From positions 248,001-312,000 of the forward strand of contig JAEYSX010000003.1 in the NCBI GenBank assembly GCA_023434325.1: DNA of 64,000 nucleotides, written 5' to 3'. A program made the translations under genes and the position numbers. Positions 54,782 to 63,843 of this stretch are shown here, in pieces. The stretch is from Candidatus Parcubacteria bacterium (GTDB taxonomy: Bacteria; Patescibacteriota; Saccharimonadia; Saccharimonadales; UBA4665). Below the pieces are notes generated by a model that was not told the origin of the DNA, did not search any database, and worked only from the letters and a program-made list of their open reading frames with translations. Position 1 is the first letter of the stretch; each line of letters starts with the position of its first letter.

Positions 54782-57523
54782 ATGGCTCGGCAGTGGAGGC
54801 AGGGTTCCATCGATGGTGGCGGGTTTATTACATCTGTAGCGATCGATCCTTTTGGCTCGGGCGTGCTGCTTTGCGGCGGTGATGTTTCGGGCGTGCACCG
54901 TAGTGTGGGTTATGGCCGGCGCTGGTCCGACCGTAACGGCAACCGCAGCACGGTCAACAGCCTAAAGGTGGCTTGCCTAAAGTGGCACCCCACGGTCGCC
55001 GGTACGGTGTATGCGTGTATCGGGCTGAGCGGCAACGGCGCATGGAGCGGTATGTACCACACCACAGATTATGGGGTGACGTGGTCGCAGCTGTCGCCAA
55101 CACCCAAGTTTGCGGCCAATCGGAATGCGGCGGCCGGGATTCCTTACCCTTGGCCGCGCAGTGTGGGTAATCTGTTAGAGTTTGTCGACGGGGTGATGTA
55201 CACCGGAACCTTTAAGGATGGATTAATGCGTAGCGCCGACGGCGGCGCTAACTGGACAACCATTGCCTTGGGGAGCGGACCGCACTACATACGAAGCATT
55301 ACGCAAGACCCGGCGGTGCCTCATCGGCTGTTTGTGGCGACATATAAGGACACGACCGGAGGTGTTTATCGGATAGATAACGCTAACTCCGGTAGCCCAA
55401 CGGTAACTGCGCTTACCAACTCGCCCGCGGAGTGCGAAGGGTTAATCGTGCTAAACGGCACGCTATACGCGGCGGCTGGCGGCGGCATTTTTTCTAAGCC
55501 ATCTGACACTGCGGACAGCGCCTGGACAACGCGGCTGGCCAACGGTAGTAAATGGATCGAGATCACCGGCTACCATAGCGGCGGCACAACGACCTTGTAC
55601 GCAGGTGCATATAAAGGGGCATTGGGCAGTAACGGCAAGTACGATAACATTATGCGCAGCACCGATGGCGGCGCTACCTGGACCGGCATTTTGCAGTCCG
55701 CCACGATATCCTTTACCTCGTTAGAGCGCCAAAGTCAGTGGTGGCTGGCGACTGTCAACCCGCTATCTATGTTGGGTGGCAAGCGCTACACATGCAATCA
55801 GATTGCGATTGACCCAACCAACCCTTACCGTATATGCGTCGGTGGAACTCACGGTGTTTGGACGACCGAAGACGGCGGCGCTCATTGGTATCCAGCCGTT
55901 CGCGAGCTGGGCGCTTCGATCAACCAGATGGTCCAGATAGACGGTGGTAACGCACTCGTGTCGGACGCCGACTGGAACTTTATCCGCTCGTCCAATCTCT
56001 TTCTTGACCAGGCGGGCGTAATGGGCAAAGAGGTTCCGACAGACGGCTACTCGATGACATCTGACGGCACAAATTGGTACATCGGTAGTGGTAACAATAA
56101 GACGACCAATCAGGGCGGATCGATATATCGCTACACAAACTTTACGACGGTAAGCCGCGATAGCAGCTGGGATTTAGCGGGCGCGACTAGTTCGGCTATG
56201 GATCACTTTGGCCGGACGGTATCTAATGGCTGGGGAACGGCTGACATGGGCGGCACGTGGACGGCGGTATCTGGCGCAAACAACAGGCTATCGGTGGGTA
56301 GCAACCGGGGCGTGATTGATACCTCGATGGACAACGCGCTACACCAGCAGCAGCTTAATAGCGTAACGATGACGGACGTCTTTGCCGAGAGCGTTGTGCA
56401 GTTTGATCGTATTCCGACCGGTGGATGGGTCGAGGCGCGGCTGGTGGTGCGCGCCGACAGCACCGCAGCAAGCTTTTATGCCGCTACTGTGCGTTTGGAT
56501 GCCCAAGGCGTAGCTACGCTCTACATTCGCAAACTTATTAGCGGCAACACGTACATCATCGCGCAGACGACCATCACCGACGGCTACACTCCCAGCGCCG
56601 ACATTTACGTGACCGCCCTGGCGCTTAACAACACCATATCGGCTACCGCACAGCTGCTTGGCGACACCGTGGACGAGCAAACTACCACCAGCTACACCGA
56701 TGACGGCGTTACGCGCGGCGCGGTAATTACAGGCGGTTCGCCCGGACTTGCGACCACCAGACAATCAGGAACAAGCGGCGCAATTATACGTTTTGGATTT
56801 AGCGAGTGGCAGTCGCTAAGCGATAGCGGCATCGCCGGGGCGTGGCCGGTTGGCATGGCAACAGGCAAGCAGGGCGGCGACACTATCATGGTTGCGGCGG
56901 CTCAGGGCAGGGGGCTGTGGCGAAAAAATATAACCACAAACTCTAGCTGGTCGCAGGTGAGTAGTGCCTGCGGCGCTACGCTGCCCTCCAACAAGCGTCT
57001 GCCAATCGCGTGGTCAAAAGTAAATGCCGACACCGTGTGGGCGTTTGACCTCAATGCCGGCGTGTATCGATCGACAGACTATGGCGCCACCTGGTCGTTG
57101 GTGTGGGCAATTACCGGGGACTCTAATTATTATCGTGGCTGGATTGTTGCAGACCCCACCGACGGACAAGTGGTATGGATAGTGACCGACAACGGATTTT
57201 ACAAAGTTACCAATGCGCGCAGCGGCACGTGGACGGCAACGCCGCTTAGCGTGGCTTATTCGCCGGGCCCAATCGCAGCTGCTCCTAACGGCGACATATA
57301 TATTGTTGATGTAACCGATGGTTCGGCATCTCATCCTCCGGCTTTGTGGCGCTCACGCGATCATGGCGCAACATGGCAGGATATTGCCGACGATACCTTT
57401 CGTAACGCCGCCATAATTCCTCGCGACCTAGCAGCTAAATCGGATGGAACAGTGTTGGTAACGACCAATGGCAACGGTGTGCTTGTCTATGCATCGGTCG
57501 CGACGCGGCAGCATATCGTGTAA
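54782..57523 (+). CDS. large Asp-box (BNR/sialidase-type) beta-propeller protein
   Basis: 913 residues. At least five Asp-box motifs: RSADGGANWTT, RSTDGGATWTG, TTEDGGAHWYP, RSTDYGATWSL and RSRDHGATWQD, arranged as two half-propellers around a central beta-sandwich (HFGRTVSNGWGTADMGGTWT to about residue 680). Architecture resembles GH74 xyloglucanases or sortilin-like propellers, but I see no clear catalytic Asp pair. No signal peptide is present, odd for such a protein, although the same applies to phage-tail components. It may be an extracellular binding protein delivered with the preceding fibre-like protein. Confidence 0.65.
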   Translation: MARQWRQGSIDGGGFITSVAIDPFGSGVLLCGGDVSGVHRSVGYGRRWSDRNGNRSTVNSLKVACLKWHPTVAGTVYACIGLSGNGAWSGMYHTTDYGVTWSQLSPTPKFAANRNAAAGIPYPWPRSVGNLLEFVDGVMYTGTFKDGLMRSADGGANWTTIALGSGPHYIRSITQDPAVPHRLFVATYKDTTGGVYRIDNANSGSPTVTALTNSPAECEGLIVLNGTLYAAAGGGIFSKPSDTADSAWTTRLANGSKWIEITGYHSGGTTTLYAGAYKGALGSNGKYDNIMRSTDGGATWTGILQSATISFTSLERQSQWWLATVNPLSMLGGKRYTCNQIAIDPTNPYRICVGGTHGVWTTEDGGAHWYPAVRELGASINQMVQIDGGNALVSDADWNFIRSSNLFLDQAGVMGKEVPTDGYSMTSDGTNWYIGSGNNKTTNQGGSIYRYTNFTTVSRDSSWDLAGATSSAMDHFGRTVSNGWGTADMGGTWTAVSGANNRLSVGSNRGVIDTSMDNALHQQQLNSVTMTDVFAESVVQFDRIPTGGWVEARLVVRADSTAASFYAATVRLDAQGVATLYIRKLISGNTYIIAQTTITDGYTPSADIYVTALALNNTISATAQLLGDTVDEQTTTSYTDDGVTRGAVITGGSPGLATTRQSGTSGAIIRFGFSEWQSLSDSGIAGAWPVGMATGKQGGDTIMVAAAQGRGLWRKNITTNSSWSQVSSACGATLPSNKRLPIAWSKVNADTVWAFDLNAGVYRSTDYGATWSLVWAITGDSNYYRGWIVADPTDGQVVWIVTDNGFYKVTNARSGTWTATPLSVAYSPGPIAAAPNGDIYIVDVTDGSASHPPALWRSRDHGATWQDIADDTFRNAAIIPRDLAAKSDGTVLVTTNGNGVLVYASVATRQHIV

Positions 57524-57536
57524 TCCCGCGTGGGTA

Positions 57537-58103
57537 TTACTTGGATTTAACAGCGGCAACAACGCGGGCAGGGATATCGCCGTGCTCGACAACGGCGATC
57601 TCTTCGGCGTTGTGGGATTCAAAAGCTTTGCGAATCTCGTCCTCTTTCACATGCTTGTCTTGCACGCCCAGCAAAATGCCGCCGGCAGCGATGATCGATT
57701 GGTGTCGCTCGGCCGAGGCGCGTGGAATGCCCAAGCTTACCAGCGCGCCAATCAATCCGCCGGCCGCAGCGCCGATTGCGCCTCCGGCAACAGTAGTCAG
57801 GGCAACCCACCCCAACCCAACCAGCGCCACAACAGGGCCGGTTACAAACAATCCGGCGGTAGCGATTGCACCTGCAATCAGCCCGGCCAAGCCGCCTGTA
57901 GCACCGCCAATCGCTGCGCCCTCGGCAGTAGTTGTGCGGTCTACGGCGCGGGTGGGCTCGCCCTTTGTCTCTACGGGCACGTCCATCTCGCCCTTGCCAA
58001 TAACCGAAAAGTCATCTTTGGCCACGCCCGCAGCCTGCAGCTCTTTGATCGTCTTGTCGGCATCTGCGCGGTCGGCAAATGCCCCGAGGATTAGTTTTGC
58101 CAT
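57537..58103 (-). CDS. glycine-zipper stress-type membrane protein
   Basis: 188 residues. N-terminal ferredoxin-like part (KLILGAFADRADADKTIKEL, DDFSVIGKGEMDVP) as in general stress protein 17M-like/DUF1269 families, then a long Gly/Ala zipper (GAAIGGATGGLAGLIAGAIA, VAGGAIGAAAGGLIGALVSL) able to insert in membranes, and a C-terminal acidic region. AAGGGAGA precedes ATG 58103; the upstream frame to 58280 is antisense noise. Function unknown; presumably stress-linked. Confidence 0.65.
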   Translation of the reverse strand: MAKLILGAFADRADADKTIKELQAAGVAKDDFSVIGKGEMDVPVETKGEPTRAVDRTTTAEGAAIGGATGGLAGLIAGAIATAGLFVTGPVVALVGLGWVALTTVAGGAIGAAAGGLIGALVSLGIPRASAERHQSIIAAGGILLGVQDKHVKEDEIRKAFESHNAEEIAVVEHGDIPARVVAAVKSK

Positions 58104-58119
58104 AGTGTCTCCCTTTCTT

Positions 58120-58377
58120 TTAATCGGCCTTCCAAAGCCACCGTCGCAAGCTGGCCTTGCGCTGCTCCCACTTGCTTGGGTGATTGCGAAAATCCAACCG
58201 GCTCTTGCCCAGGTCGGTCTCAAAGTAAATGTCTTGGTCGTCCCGTTGGACTGTCTTGTTGTTAGTGCGCCCCGGACCAAGCCGATACCTTATTTCTCGT
58301 AATCCGCTCCCAAGCCGGTTTTGTATCCTCACCCGCACACGCTGCAAAAGCAGATCGAGGTTCTGCGGATCCGCCAT
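58120..58377 (-). CDS. small basic protein, unknown function
   Basis: 85 residues, very basic with many Arg and Gln (LLLQRVRVRIQNRLGSGLRE, SKWEQRKASLRRWLWKAD). A textbook AGGAGGTGAT lies 3 nt before ATG 58377. Stop is 16 bp from the next gene's ATG, so the two form an operon. No family recognised; nucleic-acid binding would fit the charge. Confidence 0.55.
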   Translation of the reverse strand: MADPQNLDLLLQRVRVRIQNRLGSGLREIRYRLGPGRTNNKTVQRDDQDIYFETDLGKSRLDFRNHPSKWEQRKASLRRWLWKAD

Positions 58378-58465
58378 AATCACCTCCTATTGGCTCCACT
58401 ACATAGACCCATACGGGCATACTAGCTTAGCGGTATGGTGGGGGCTATGAATTTATTGACATAAT

Positions 58466-58639
58466 ATGGAGGGTTGTACGATCCACTGTGATGGTTGTGG
58501 GGTCAGTAATATGGGAGCGGAGGTTTCGTATACGTATGACATTAAAGAAGTATGTGGACGTACCTCAAAGGTAGCTTTAAGTTCATATGTAGGTATGTGT
58601 ATCGATCAGGACTGTTCGAACTTTATACGAATAAAGTGA
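58466..58639 (+). CDS. 57-residue Cys-rich protein candidate
   Basis: MEGCTIHCDGCGVSN at the start and VGMCIDQDCSNFIRIK at the end, with another Cys at position 30: six Cys in 57 residues, including CxxC and CxxxxC, compatible with a small zinc ribbon. No good Shine-Dalgarno; a promoter is unclear. It is convergent with the structured-RNA region. Could be a chance frame, but the Cys spacing argues for a real gene. Confidence 0.4.
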   Translation: MEGCTIHCDGCGVSNMGAEVSYTYDIKEVCGRTSKVALSSYVGMCIDQDCSNFIRIK

Positions 58640-58696
58640 CGGGTTGTTTAAGTTAGTGAAGGGTCAGCTTTCATCGTGAAGTTTGTCTAAGTGCGT

Positions 58697-58775
58697 AGAA
58701 AGAGAAAGACCCAGCTAATTTAGCTAGGTCTATCGGCTCGCGACCGGTATGGGTGCGAGCCGCTTGGCTCGCTTA
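58697..58775 (-). ncRNA. small structured RNA candidate
   Basis: Promoter on the minus strand: TTGACA (complement of 58804-58809), 16 nt, TATAAT (complement of 58782-58787). The predicted transcript of about 75-80 nt contains three complementary blocks, GCGAGCC, GGCTCGC and GCGAGCC, so two hairpins exclude each other, and ends in an 11-bp terminator stem (58707-58717/58721-58731) with TTTCTCTTTCT. No ORF. Length, strong promoter and own terminator argue for an independent small RNA. Confidence 0.55.
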
Positions 58776-58891
58776 GTTATCATTATACGTGCCTCGCGCG
58801 GGGTGTCAACTATTTATATAAGAGAAAACCGCCTTGGAAAGGCGGTCCTCCGACCTCGCCACTGATTTATACCCATACCGGTCGCGAGCCG
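58734..58891. repeat. perfect 21-bp inverted repeat
   Basis: 58734-58754 and 58871-58891 are exact complements, 116 bp apart, with two smaller hairpins between. The sequence from 58892 to 59360 shows no supported gene; short frames at 59070-59330 are broken by stops. Confidence 0.85.
58817..58846 (-). terminator. intrinsic terminator upstream of the small RNA
   Basis: Eight-base-pair stem ACCGCCTT/AAGGCGGT, 3-nt loop, TTTTCTCTT on the minus strand. Confidence 0.7.
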
Positions 58892-58980
58892 GTTAAAGCT
58901 TTTATCAGGTAGCGCTACCTTAGCGAAGTCTCTCCAAATCGATATTGGTAACATCGCAGGATATACATATGATACCATAC
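58817..58980 (-). ncRNA. second RNA candidate, complementary to the first
   Basis: TTGACA (complement of 58994-58999) with TATCAT 19 nt downstream could start a transcript ending at the terminator above. It carries GGTAGCGCTACC (self-complementary) and a 21-nt block (58871-58891) exactly complementary to 58734-58754 in the first RNA. A 61-codon frame (58814-58999) also exists but has no Shine-Dalgarno and ends in the terminator. Confidence 0.35.
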
Positions 58981-59360
58981 GGATTAGTTGCGCTGTCAAA
59001 CAGAAGGACTTGACAAGGTATGTAAAATAAACAACAGTTTATCCCTGGTAATTGCGTGTTTGTAGTATTACGCTATAGATTATTGGAACCCAATGCGACA
59101 TTCAGTTAAAAATTCGACACTCAGAACATTGTGATTTTTGTTTGAGCAAGGTTTTAGCTGTGGTCGATTCATTCGCAGGTCTCTCGGGGCTGGGCGAAAG
59201 GGCAAACATCCGTTACCGCTCGGGTTTAATACTGAGTCGTACTTCTTAGAATCAGGTGAATCGCTATCTGTCCACTGGCAAAAAATTCACTGAATCTCGA
59301 ATCGTTTGGATACTGTAGGGAGGTGCACGACATTGTTCTATTCGGCGATAATGTTTGCTG

Positions 59361-60092
59361 CTACAAGATCTCTCCGCCTGGCAACAACTGCTCAGTACAA
59401 TCGCCTAGCACTCGCGCCATAGCGTCGCGCTCAGCCTGCGTTACCCATAGCTGATATTTTTGCTTTACGGCTATTTGCCTAGCTACGTAGCGGCAGCGGT
59501 AGGGTTTGTGGGGTGGCAGCCACGTGGCGGCGTCGCCATCGCCTTTTGCTGTGTTGGTGGGGCCGTCTACGGCTAGTAGGTTGAGGGGGTCGTTGGCAAA
59601 TTTTTGCCTGGTTGGTTTGTCTAACTGCTGTGCGCCTTTTTGCCAGGCGTCGGACAAGGCGACAACGTGGTCGATCTGTATTTTAGAACTGCTGCCGGGG
59701 CCGCGCACAAAGGCGATGCTGGTGCCGGTGTAGGGGTCCTGGGCAAGTGTGCCGGATTGTACGGTGCAATCGGTGGGCGATACAAACTGTACGTCTATTA
59801 GGTCGCGGGCAAGGATGTGGTTGCGTACGTCGCAGTTGCCAACGGTGTCCCAGCCGGATCCAAACTGCGATCGGCTGTAGTCTGTTTTTGGGGCGCGGCC
59901 TTTTATTGCCAGCGCTGCCAAGGCGTCGATGGCTCGTTTGCTGTCGCCGGGGGCGACATCTTGTGTGGTTGTCTCTTGCAAGACGGGCTGATCTGGCGCC
60001 AAATAATCGCGTATGCCGCCATATGCCGCGCTGGCGGTAACTGCCAGGGCAACCAGCAGTGCTACTGCTAACCTTCGTTTGCGTTCCTTCAT
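59361..60092 (-). CDS. secreted HNH nuclease (GmrSD/DUF1524 type)
   Basis: 243 residues. Signal anchor (LAVALLVALAVTASAAYGGI), then a DUF1524-like HNH core: NHILARDLIDVQFV, IQIDHVVALSDAWQKGAQQL with the first catalytic His, NDPLNLLAVDGPTNTAKGDG, and WLPPHKPYRCRYVARQIAVK. Similar exported nucleases degrade DNA outside the cell. CPR bacteria usually lack nucleotide synthesis, so scavenging of host DNA would fit. TACAAT lies 7 nt before the ATG. Confidence 0.82.
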   Translation of the reverse strand: MKERKRRLAVALLVALAVTASAAYGGIRDYLAPDQPVLQETTTQDVAPGDSKRAIDALAALAIKGRAPKTDYSRSQFGSGWDTVGNCDVRNHILARDLIDVQFVSPTDCTVQSGTLAQDPYTGTSIAFVRGPGSSSKIQIDHVVALSDAWQKGAQQLDKPTRQKFANDPLNLLAVDGPTNTAKGDGDAATWLPPHKPYRCRYVARQIAVKQKYQLWVTQAERDAMARVLGDCTEQLLPGGEIL

Positions 60093-60181
60093 GCGTCATA
60101 TTGTATGGCATGGCAGCCGCGCGCCAAACAAATATGTGCCGCGTGTTTGATTCTATTTGCAAGTGGAGTAAAATAATGGTA

Positions 60182-61615
60182 ATGAACACAACACATCAGG
60201 TGCCACAGGTACCCATCGCATCTTTTAAACGAACTAAAATTATTGCGACTGTTGGGCCGGCTACCCATAGTTACGAGGCAATCCGCGGCATGATCGCGGC
60301 CGGTGCCAACGGTATTCGGCTTAACTTTAGCCACGGCACCAACGAAGACCGTCTAGAGCAGATTCCGTGGATCCGCCGCGCCAGTCAAGAGCTGGGCAAG
60401 CCGGTGGCGATTATCCAAGACTTGCAGGGGCCAAAGATTCGCTTGGGCGAGTTTGAGGGCGTGATTACCATTCAGGCGGGTCAGCACCTGGGCTTTGCAT
60501 ACAAGGCCGACTATGAGCAGACTGGCCACATCCCAACCCAGTACGACCTAAGCAAAAAGGTGAAAGCGGGCGAGCGCCTGTACTTGTACGACGGCAAGGT
60601 GCGCACCAAGGTTACCTCTGTGCGCGACGGCGTGGTATATGCCAAGGCCGACAACGACGGCATTATTATCAAGCGCAAGGGTATTAACCTGCCAGACACC
60701 GACTTTGGCGGCGACATCCTAACCAAAAAAGACATGGAAGACATCGCCTTTGGTGCGACCCAAGACATCGACTACGTGGCGCTTAGCTTTGTGCAAACCG
60801 CCGACGATGTGCACCGTTTGCGCAAAATTCTTAAGAGTCACAACAGCGACACACGAATTATCGTCAAGCTAGAGACCAGCGCAGCTGTCGAGAACTTAGA
60901 AGAGATTGTAAAGGCGACGGACTCTGTTATGGTGGCACGCGGCGACCTAGCCGTAGAGACTCCTGCCGAGTCGGTGCCGGTTGTGCAGCGCCGTGCGATT
61001 GCTCTAGGGCAGCGATACTCTAAGCCAACGATTGTTGCGACGCAGATGCTTTTGAGCATGGTCGACATGCCAGAGCCAACGCGCGCCGAAGTGTCCGACG
61101 TTGCTACTGCTGTGTTTATTGGTGCTGACTGCGTGATGCTTAGCGACGAAACAGCCATGGGCAAATACCCGATCGACGCCGTTAAGACCATGAAGCGCGT
61201 CCTTACTTATGCCGAACAGCACCCGCCGTTTAAGTCCGTATACCCCGACGAGCGCGAGCACACCATGCAATACGCCATTAGCAGTAGTGCCATTAACTTG
61301 GCGCAGAACATCAGCGCGACTGCCATCGTGGCCGAGACCAAGTCCGGTGCTACCGCCCGCGACATCGCTTGCCAGCGCCCTAACGTGCCGATTATTGCAG
61401 TAACCGACCAAGACCGCGTTGCCCAGCAGCTTACGCTTGTATATGGCATCAAGAGCTATGTCAGGCCGGTATCGGCAGAGGCGGCACAACGTCTGACCGA
61501 GTGGTTGCGCGATGAAAAGGTGCTCAAGAGCAAAGATGTAGTTATTACCGTGTCGGGTCGTTACCCCGGCGTTGTGGGTACCACCGATACCATCAAAGTT
61601 CGCGTTCTGGAATAG
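60182..61615 (+). CDS. pyk: pyruvate kinase
   Basis: Last step of glycolysis (PEP + ADP to pyruvate + ATP). 477 residues. Blocks: RTKIIATVGPATHSYEAIRG, ANGIRLNFSHGTNEDRLEQI, IIQDLQGPKIRLGEF, LTKKDMEDIAFGATQDIDYV, IIVKLETSAAVENLEEI (catalytic Lys/Glu), MVARGDLAVETPAESVPVVQ, PTIVATQMLLSM and DCVMLSDETAMGKYPIDAV. TTGATT, 16 nt, TAAAAT and 7 nt lead to ATG 60182. The C-terminal domain is present. pgk and tpiA follow in the same direction. Confidence 0.97.
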   Translation: MNTTHQVPQVPIASFKRTKIIATVGPATHSYEAIRGMIAAGANGIRLNFSHGTNEDRLEQIPWIRRASQELGKPVAIIQDLQGPKIRLGEFEGVITIQAGQHLGFAYKADYEQTGHIPTQYDLSKKVKAGERLYLYDGKVRTKVTSVRDGVVYAKADNDGIIIKRKGINLPDTDFGGDILTKKDMEDIAFGATQDIDYVALSFVQTADDVHRLRKILKSHNSDTRIIVKLETSAAVENLEEIVKATDSVMVARGDLAVETPAESVPVVQRRAIALGQRYSKPTIVATQMLLSMVDMPEPTRAEVSDVATAVFIGADCVMLSDETAMGKYPIDAVKTMKRVLTYAEQHPPFKSVYPDEREHTMQYAISSSAINLAQNISATAIVAETKSGATARDIACQRPNVPIIAVTDQDRVAQQLTLVYGIKSYVRPVSAEAAQRLTEWLRDEKVLKSKDVVITVSGRYPGVVGTTDTIKVRVLE

Positions 61616-61688
61616 TTTCTCGCTCGGATTAATAATCAAAACGACATGTCATGCGCATGTTGCGGTATCGCATATTTGCGTGCCGCGC

Positions 61689-61694
61689 TATAAT
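61689..61694 (+). promoter_or_regulatory. -10 box of pgk (leaderless type)
   Basis: Perfect TATAAT 7 nt before ATG 61702. Confidence 0.6.
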
Positions 61695-61701
61695 CATAAG
61701 C

Positions 61702-62985
61702 ATGTTTACCAAAAAGACTATCCGCGATATCGACCTTGCAGGCAAACGTGTGTTGCTACGAGCCGACTACAACGTGCCGCTCGACAATGGGCGCGTGGCA
61801 TCCGATTACCGAATTACCCAGTCGATTCCGACTATTCAAGCGCTGCTAGAAAAAGACGTGCGCCTAGTGATTTGCTCGCATCTGGGTCGGCCGGAGGGCA
61901 AGCGCGATCCTAAGTACAGCTTGCGCCCGGTCGCGGATGTGTTGAGCCGTTTGCTTGGGCAAAAGGTTGCATTTGCAGACGACTGCGTTGGTGATGAGGC
62001 CCAAAAAGCCGTTAATGACCTAGCGCCCGGGCAGGTCTTGCTGCTAGAAAACTTGCGCTACCACCCCGAGGAAGAGGCAAACGATGACACGTTTGCCCAA
62101 AAACTCGCATCCTACGCCGAGGTGTTTGTGCAAGACGGCTTTGGCGTGGTGCACCGTGCTCATGCCAGTACCGACGCCGTGACGCGGCACTTGCCGAGCG
62201 TGGCCGGTTTGCTACTCCAAAAAGAAGTAGATATAACGACAAATGTTATGAGCAATCCCGAGCGCCCACTGGCAGCAATTGTGGGCGGTGCCAAAATTGC
62301 CGACAAGATAGATATCCTTAACAAGTTTATTGATTTGGCGGACTTTGTGGCGATTGGCGGGGCGATGGCTAATACCTTCCTCGCTGCCCAAGGGCTTAAG
62401 ATTGGCAAGAGCAAGTATGACCCGGGCGAGCTAGAGTTAGCTCGCGAGATCATTGCAAAGGCAGATCAGAAGGCAAGGACATCGAAGTTTGTATTTTATC
62501 TGCCGCGCGACGGCGTGGTTACGACCGAGATTAGTAAAACCGCGCCGACGCGGATTGTCGATTGGGACACCGCATTGGTGAGCGAGATTGAGCATTACCC
62601 CAAAAAGGTTCCGCGCGAGGCGCATACAATTGCTGCTAACGAGATGATGGTGGATGTCGGACCGCTTTCGGCTATGTTTATTGCCGGTGGCGTACAATTG
62701 GCACGGACAGTTATTTGGAACGGCACGCTTGGCGTCACCGAAACTCCTGCGCTGCATGGCCCCGTGGGCCCATACGCACGCGGCACGGAGTTGCTTATCG
62801 ATGCTCTTACCGGTGAATTTGGCGTCAAACCTTATGTATTGGTAGGCGGCGGCGATACCGTTGGCTACATCGAGCAGCGCCAGCTGACTAAGGCATTTAA
62901 CCACGTCTCTACCGGCGGCGGTGCCGGGCTTGAGCTTATGGCCGGCCGGTCGCTCCCGGGCGTAGATGCTTTGCAAGATGCGTAA
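61702..62985 (+). CDS. pgk: phosphoglycerate kinase
   Basis: 427 residues. Blocks: DLAGKRVLLRADYNVPLDNG, RLVICSHLGRPEGKRDPKYS, LLLENLRYHPEEEANDDTFA, FVQDGFGVVHRAHASTDAVT, LAAIVGGAKIADKIDILN, FVAIGGAMANTFLAAQGLKI, TVIWNGTLGVTETPALHGPV and YVLVGGGDTVGYIEQ (the usual GGGDSxAA reads GGGDTVGY). Somewhat longer than average (about 395) by insertions in the C-terminal domain. Own leaderless promoter; tpiA follows 67 bp later. Confidence 0.96.
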   Translation: MFTKKTIRDIDLAGKRVLLRADYNVPLDNGRVASDYRITQSIPTIQALLEKDVRLVICSHLGRPEGKRDPKYSLRPVADVLSRLLGQKVAFADDCVGDEAQKAVNDLAPGQVLLLENLRYHPEEEANDDTFAQKLASYAEVFVQDGFGVVHRAHASTDAVTRHLPSVAGLLLQKEVDITTNVMSNPERPLAAIVGGAKIADKIDILNKFIDLADFVAIGGAMANTFLAAQGLKIGKSKYDPGELELAREIIAKADQKARTSKFVFYLPRDGVVTTEISKTAPTRIVDWDTALVSEIEHYPKKVPREAHTIAANEMMVDVGPLSAMFIAGGVQLARTVIWNGTLGVTETPALHGPVGPYARGTELLIDALTGEFGVKPYVLVGGGDTVGYIEQRQLTKAFNHVSTGGGAGLELMAGRSLPGVDALQDA

Positions 62986-63052
62986 TGTGCGCAGAATATT
63001 CATTTCTTATGATGCTTATGGTAAGCTAAAGAAAAGTTAGAGGGTACGTAAC

Positions 63053-63841
63053 GTGACGCAGAAATTTCTGATTGTCGGCAACTGGAAGATGCATCTTAAT
63101 GTGTCGCAGGCGAGCTTGTTGCTGCACCGATTGCAAGACAAGATTCGTGTACACCGTAATATAGAGATCGTGTTGGCGCCGCCAATGCTCGATCTTCAGC
63201 CGCTAAGCCTGCAAGTCGATCGCCGTAAGTTCCGTTTGGCCGCCCAAAACGCTTACCAAAAGGACGAAGGCGCCTTTACGGGCGAGGTGTCGTTTACGAT
63301 GCTGCGTGACCTTGTGCATTATGTCATTGTCGGACACTCCGAAAGGCGCCAGTATTTTGGTGAGGACCTACCTATGATTCGCGAAAAAATCGGTGCTGCT
63401 ATCCGTAACGAAATTAGTCCGATTTTGTGTGTGGGCGAGACCCAGCACGAGCGCAAAGAGGGAATGACCACGCGCGTATTGCACGATCAGGTTACGACCG
63501 CACTGTCTAACCTGACGGCTCGCGAAGTCAGCGAAGTTGTTATTGCCTACGAGCCTGTGTGGGCGATCAGTACATTTGGCGGCATTTTGGCAAAGCCGCA
63601 GGATGCCGAAGAGGCAATTGCCTACATTCGCAGTCAGGTGACTCATCTGTACGGCGACCGAGTTGGCCGTAGTATGCGCGTGTTGTACGGCGGTAGTGTT
63701 GACGATCAGACCGTTCGCGGCTACCTAGAGATGGAAGGCTGTGACGGCGTGCTTGTTGGCGGCGCCAGCATCAATCCGTATAAATTTTCGGGAATAGTTG
63801 AGGCTGCGCATCGCTTGCAAACGGAGATTCGGGAGAGCTAA
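63053..63841 (+). CDS. tpiA: triosephosphate isomerase
   Basis: 262 residues. FLIVGNWKMHLNVSQASLLL (N and K of the active site), VIVGHSERRQYFGEDLPMI with the electrophilic His, ILCVGETQHERKEG, VIAYEPVWAISTFGG with the catalytic Glu, and VLYGGSVDDQTVRGYLEM, CDGVLVGGASINPYKFSGIV. The start is GTG at 63053 with AGAGGG upstream. Completes the cluster pyk-pgk-tpiA. Confidence 0.96.
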   Translation: MTQKFLIVGNWKMHLNVSQASLLLHRLQDKIRVHRNIEIVLAPPMLDLQPLSLQVDRRKFRLAAQNAYQKDEGAFTGEVSFTMLRDLVHYVIVGHSERRQYFGEDLPMIREKIGAAIRNEISPILCVGETQHERKEGMTTRVLHDQVTTALSNLTAREVSEVVIAYEPVWAISTFGGILAKPQDAEEAIAYIRSQVTHLYGDRVGRSMRVLYGGSVDDQTVRGYLEMEGCDGVLVGGASINPYKFSGIVEAAHRLQTEIRES

Positions 63842-63843
63842 GC

